Shown here piece by piece: positions 62,234 to 64,000 of a stretch of DNA of 64,000 nt. The stretch is taken from contig NZ_JAJTWU010000015.1 of NCBI RefSeq assembly GCF_021353265.1, positions 1-64,000 on the forward strand, in the 5' to 3' direction. This stretch comes from Pelomonas cellulosilytica (GTDB lineage Bacteria; Pseudomonadota; Gammaproteobacteria; Burkholderiales; Burkholderiaceae_C). The stretch's first letter is position 1. Every line of letters starts with the position of its first letter. The notes beneath the pieces were generated by a model. That model was not told the DNA's origin. It did not search any database and saw only the letters and a list, made by a program, of their open reading frames with translations. The position numbers and the translations under genes were made by a program.

Positions 62234-64000
62234 ATGCGTTCAAGTTCCCGCCCCCTGCGCCGCCGCGTTTTTCCCGCGGTTGTCTACTTGTTTCTTGCGG
62301 TCGGCCTGCTGATCAGCATCGCGCCGCTGGACGTGCTTGCGTGGGATGCGGGGACGACCAGCCGCGCCCATCAGGCCGCTCCGGAGACTGGCGGCGAGAA
62401 CCCGATATCGATTCTTGACACGCGTCCGAAGTGGGCCGTCAGCGTCGACACGAACTCGAGCCGCGTTGCTGATTGCCCGGTCGGCTATACCAACAACGGC
62501 GCGACTTGCGGGCGCGGGGCCGACACTATCAGCGCACCGTCTCTGCTGGCAACCTGCCCGACCGGGTACGTGAACACCGGGTCGAGTTGCTACCGCGCGC
62601 CCTACATTTATGACGCCCCGTCCAAGGACCCGCTCTGTCCGTCGGGCTACACATACACCGGCGTGTCGTGCTATCGCGCACCCTATATCTACAGCGCGCC
62701 GTCCCGTCTTGCGACTTGCCCCGCGGGTTATGTCAACACGGGCGTTTCCTGCTTTCGTGCCGCTGACAGTTACGGTCGCAGCTACAAGGCGAGCTGCAGC
62801 GGAACGGACATAGGGCTGATCTGCTCCGGTGGCACGTATTCCTGCCCGAACGGCGGCAGCTTGTCTGCCGGTTACTGCTACCTCTCCTGCAGGGCGGGTT
62901 ACGTCAATACCGGATTGACCTGCCTGCGCAACGCCGACACGATCTCGCTTGCCAATGCGAGCTGTCCCAGCGGCTACTTCAAGGGCGTGGCCGACCGCTG
63001 CTATCAGACCTGCGCGAGCGGCTTCACGAATACCGGGGAGTTCTGCAATCGGGGTGCGGACACGATCGCACTGACCGACAGCAGCGTGACCTGTTCCAGC
63101 GGCTACTTCAAGGGGGCGACCGGCCGCTGCAATATGACCTGCAACAGCGGCTTCACGAACACTGGGGAGTTCTGCCACCGCGACGCCAGCACACTGCCAC
63201 TGGCGAGCAGCGCCAGCTGTCCCAGTGGTTATTTCTTGGGCCTGCTCGGCCGCTGCAACAAGACCTGCCCGCAGAACTACACCAACACTGGCGAAACATG
63301 CTTCCGCCCGGTGTCTACGCTGACGGCGTCAAGTATGACTTGCCTGGCGAACGAACAACGGATCGAGATCGCCGGCATTCCACGCTGCTATTCGAAGCCG
63401 GTCTGCCCAGCGGGCTATGACTACTTTGCGTTGCGGTGCTACGTGGCGGCCAGTGCGACCGGCCTCGGCGGGTCGGTGGAACGTACTGCCGTCAGCACCA
63501 TCGTGCACAACGTCAAGCAGAGCGGCAACACCCATCTGTGGATCGTCATCCAGGCACTCGACCTGCTGCAGAAGGAGGATCCGGCCGGCATCACGCCGCT
63601 GGGGGCCTTCGTGAAGGAACTGCGTACTTCGCCGAGCATCCGGCAAGCGTGGGAGCAGGGGCTGTGGGATGCAGACACGCCGGATTACGCCGACGCCGAC
63701 GGCCATCAGGGCACACATTTCTATAACCCCGCGCTGAAAGACCGCTACGGTCGCCCCACGCCCTGGCTGACTTACTTCCCGGTGATCAAGAACAGCTTTG
63801 CCTGCACAAACTCCTATGAGTGCGCGTCAGAGCAGTTGAAGAACATGGTGGGCTACGCATTGGGCGAGACGAATCCGCGGACGCAGAAGTTGGCTGCCTA
63901 CCACCTCGGGCTCGCCCTGCATTACCTGACCGACGCCACCCAACCGATGCATACCAGTGGTTGGTCGGGGTTCGACATCCCGACCAACGGCCACCCGCAA
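62234..64000 (+). CDS. Secreted Cys-rich-repeat protein with zinc phospholipase C-like domain (partial)
   Basis: 589 codons are open to the window edge; the C-terminus is cut off. GGGAGG lies just before the ATG, and the signal peptide ends near PLDVLA with a Trp next (AWDAG), as in zinc phospholipases C. Residues about 75-390 are tandem repeats of the type CP.GY.NTG..C.R, some alternating with CPSGYFKG...RC..TC. The C-terminal domain has GNTHLWIVIQALDLLQ, DADGHQGTHFYNP and YHLGLALHYLTDATQPMHTSGW. That is the metal-ligand order of the alpha-toxin/PC-PLC fold (HxxxD...H). Likely a secreted phospholipase with a disulfide-rich stalk. It lies beyond the lasso locus with no visible link to it. Confidence 0.8.
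   Translation, partial: MRSSSRPLRRRVFPAVVYLFLAVGLLISIAPLDVLAWDAGTTSRAHQAAPETGGENPISILDTRPKWAVSVDTNSSRVADCPVGYTNNGATCGRGADTISAPSLLATCPTGYVNTGSSCYRAPYIYDAPSKDPLCPSGYTYTGVSCYRAPYIYSAPSRLATCPAGYVNTGVSCFRAADSYGRSYKASCSGTDIGLICSGGTYSCPNGGSLSAGYCYLSCRAGYVNTGLTCLRNADTISLANASCPSGYFKGVADRCYQTCASGFTNTGEFCNRGADTIALTDSSVTCSSGYFKGATGRCNMTCNSGFTNTGEFCHRDASTLPLASSASCPSGYFLGLLGRCNKTCPQNYTNTGETCFRPVSTLTASSMTCLANEQRIEIAGIPRCYSKPVCPAGYDYFALRCYVAASATGLGGSVERTAVSTIVHNVKQSGNTHLWIVIQALDLLQKEDPAGITPLGAFVKELRTSPSIRQAWEQGLWDADTPDYADADGHQGTHFYNPALKDRYGRPTPWLTYFPVIKNSFACTNSYECASEQLKNMVGYALGETNPRTQKLAAYHLGLALHYLTDATQPMHTSGWSGFDIPTNGHPQ

Overview
The window is about 64 kb of GC-rich DNA. Gene families, codon usage and gene pairings point to a Burkholderiales betaproteobacterium, possibly of the Roseateles/Mitsuaria/Rubrivivax/Leptothrix type. 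That placement is an inference, because there is no rRNA or housekeeping marker here. The stretch is mostly accessory genome: carbohydrate use, a conjugation (type IV secretion) island, several decayed mobile elements, and a complete lasso-peptide system.

Layout. 0-4.3 kb: an integrase remnant, then a LysR regulator divergent from a small operon (azoreductase, YciI-like protein, alpha/beta hydrolase, MBL hydrolase). 4.3-7.9 kb: an IS5-family element sitting inside a minus-strand gene remnant, followed by an AT-richer, probably foreign NACHT-type STAND NTPase. 8-11 kb: S1/P1 nuclease, a LexA box in front of an SRAP (YedK/HMCES) protein, and an H-NS-like protein. 11.7-23.7 kb: a glucurono-arabinoxylan debranching locus (GH115, GH51, TonB receptor, periplasmic-sensing hybrid kinase), with a pseudogene graveyard between the hydrolases and the receptor. 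24-27.6 kb: ClC channel, DUF1428 protein, Kelch-type lipoprotein. 27.8-47.8 kb: a conjugation module on the minus strand (virB1, 2, 3, 4, 6, 5, 8, 9, 10, 11, virD4, then OmpA-like, LPD7 and DUF1173 proteins) with LuxR-, AlpA- and XRE-type regulators and a collapsed zeta-toxin pair. No relaxase or intact integrase is visible.

47.9-61.9 kb holds the most interesting system. The plus strand carries a catalytically dead IS256/Mutator-like transposase, a FecI-type ECF sigma factor, a FecR, a TonB receptor with an STN domain and a lasso-peptide isopeptidase. The minus strand carries two lasso precursor genes (A2, A1), a fused RRE-B2 leader protease, the macrolactam cyclase and an ABC exporter. Each precursor is followed by a hairpin with nearly the same stem. 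Divergent from the precursors lies a REP-transposase-like (Y1) protein that has lost its HUH motif and has a DnaA-like C-terminal helix-turn-helix. The lasso genes therefore sit between two apparently domesticated transposases, one of them translationally linked to the sigma factor. Inferred logic: peptide is made, exported, re-imported by the TonB receptor (which signals through FecR to the sigma factor) and then linearised by the isopeptidase.

The window ends inside a secreted protein with many Cys-rich repeats in front of a zinc-dependent phospholipase C-like domain. No tRNA, rRNA or CRISPR array was recognised.
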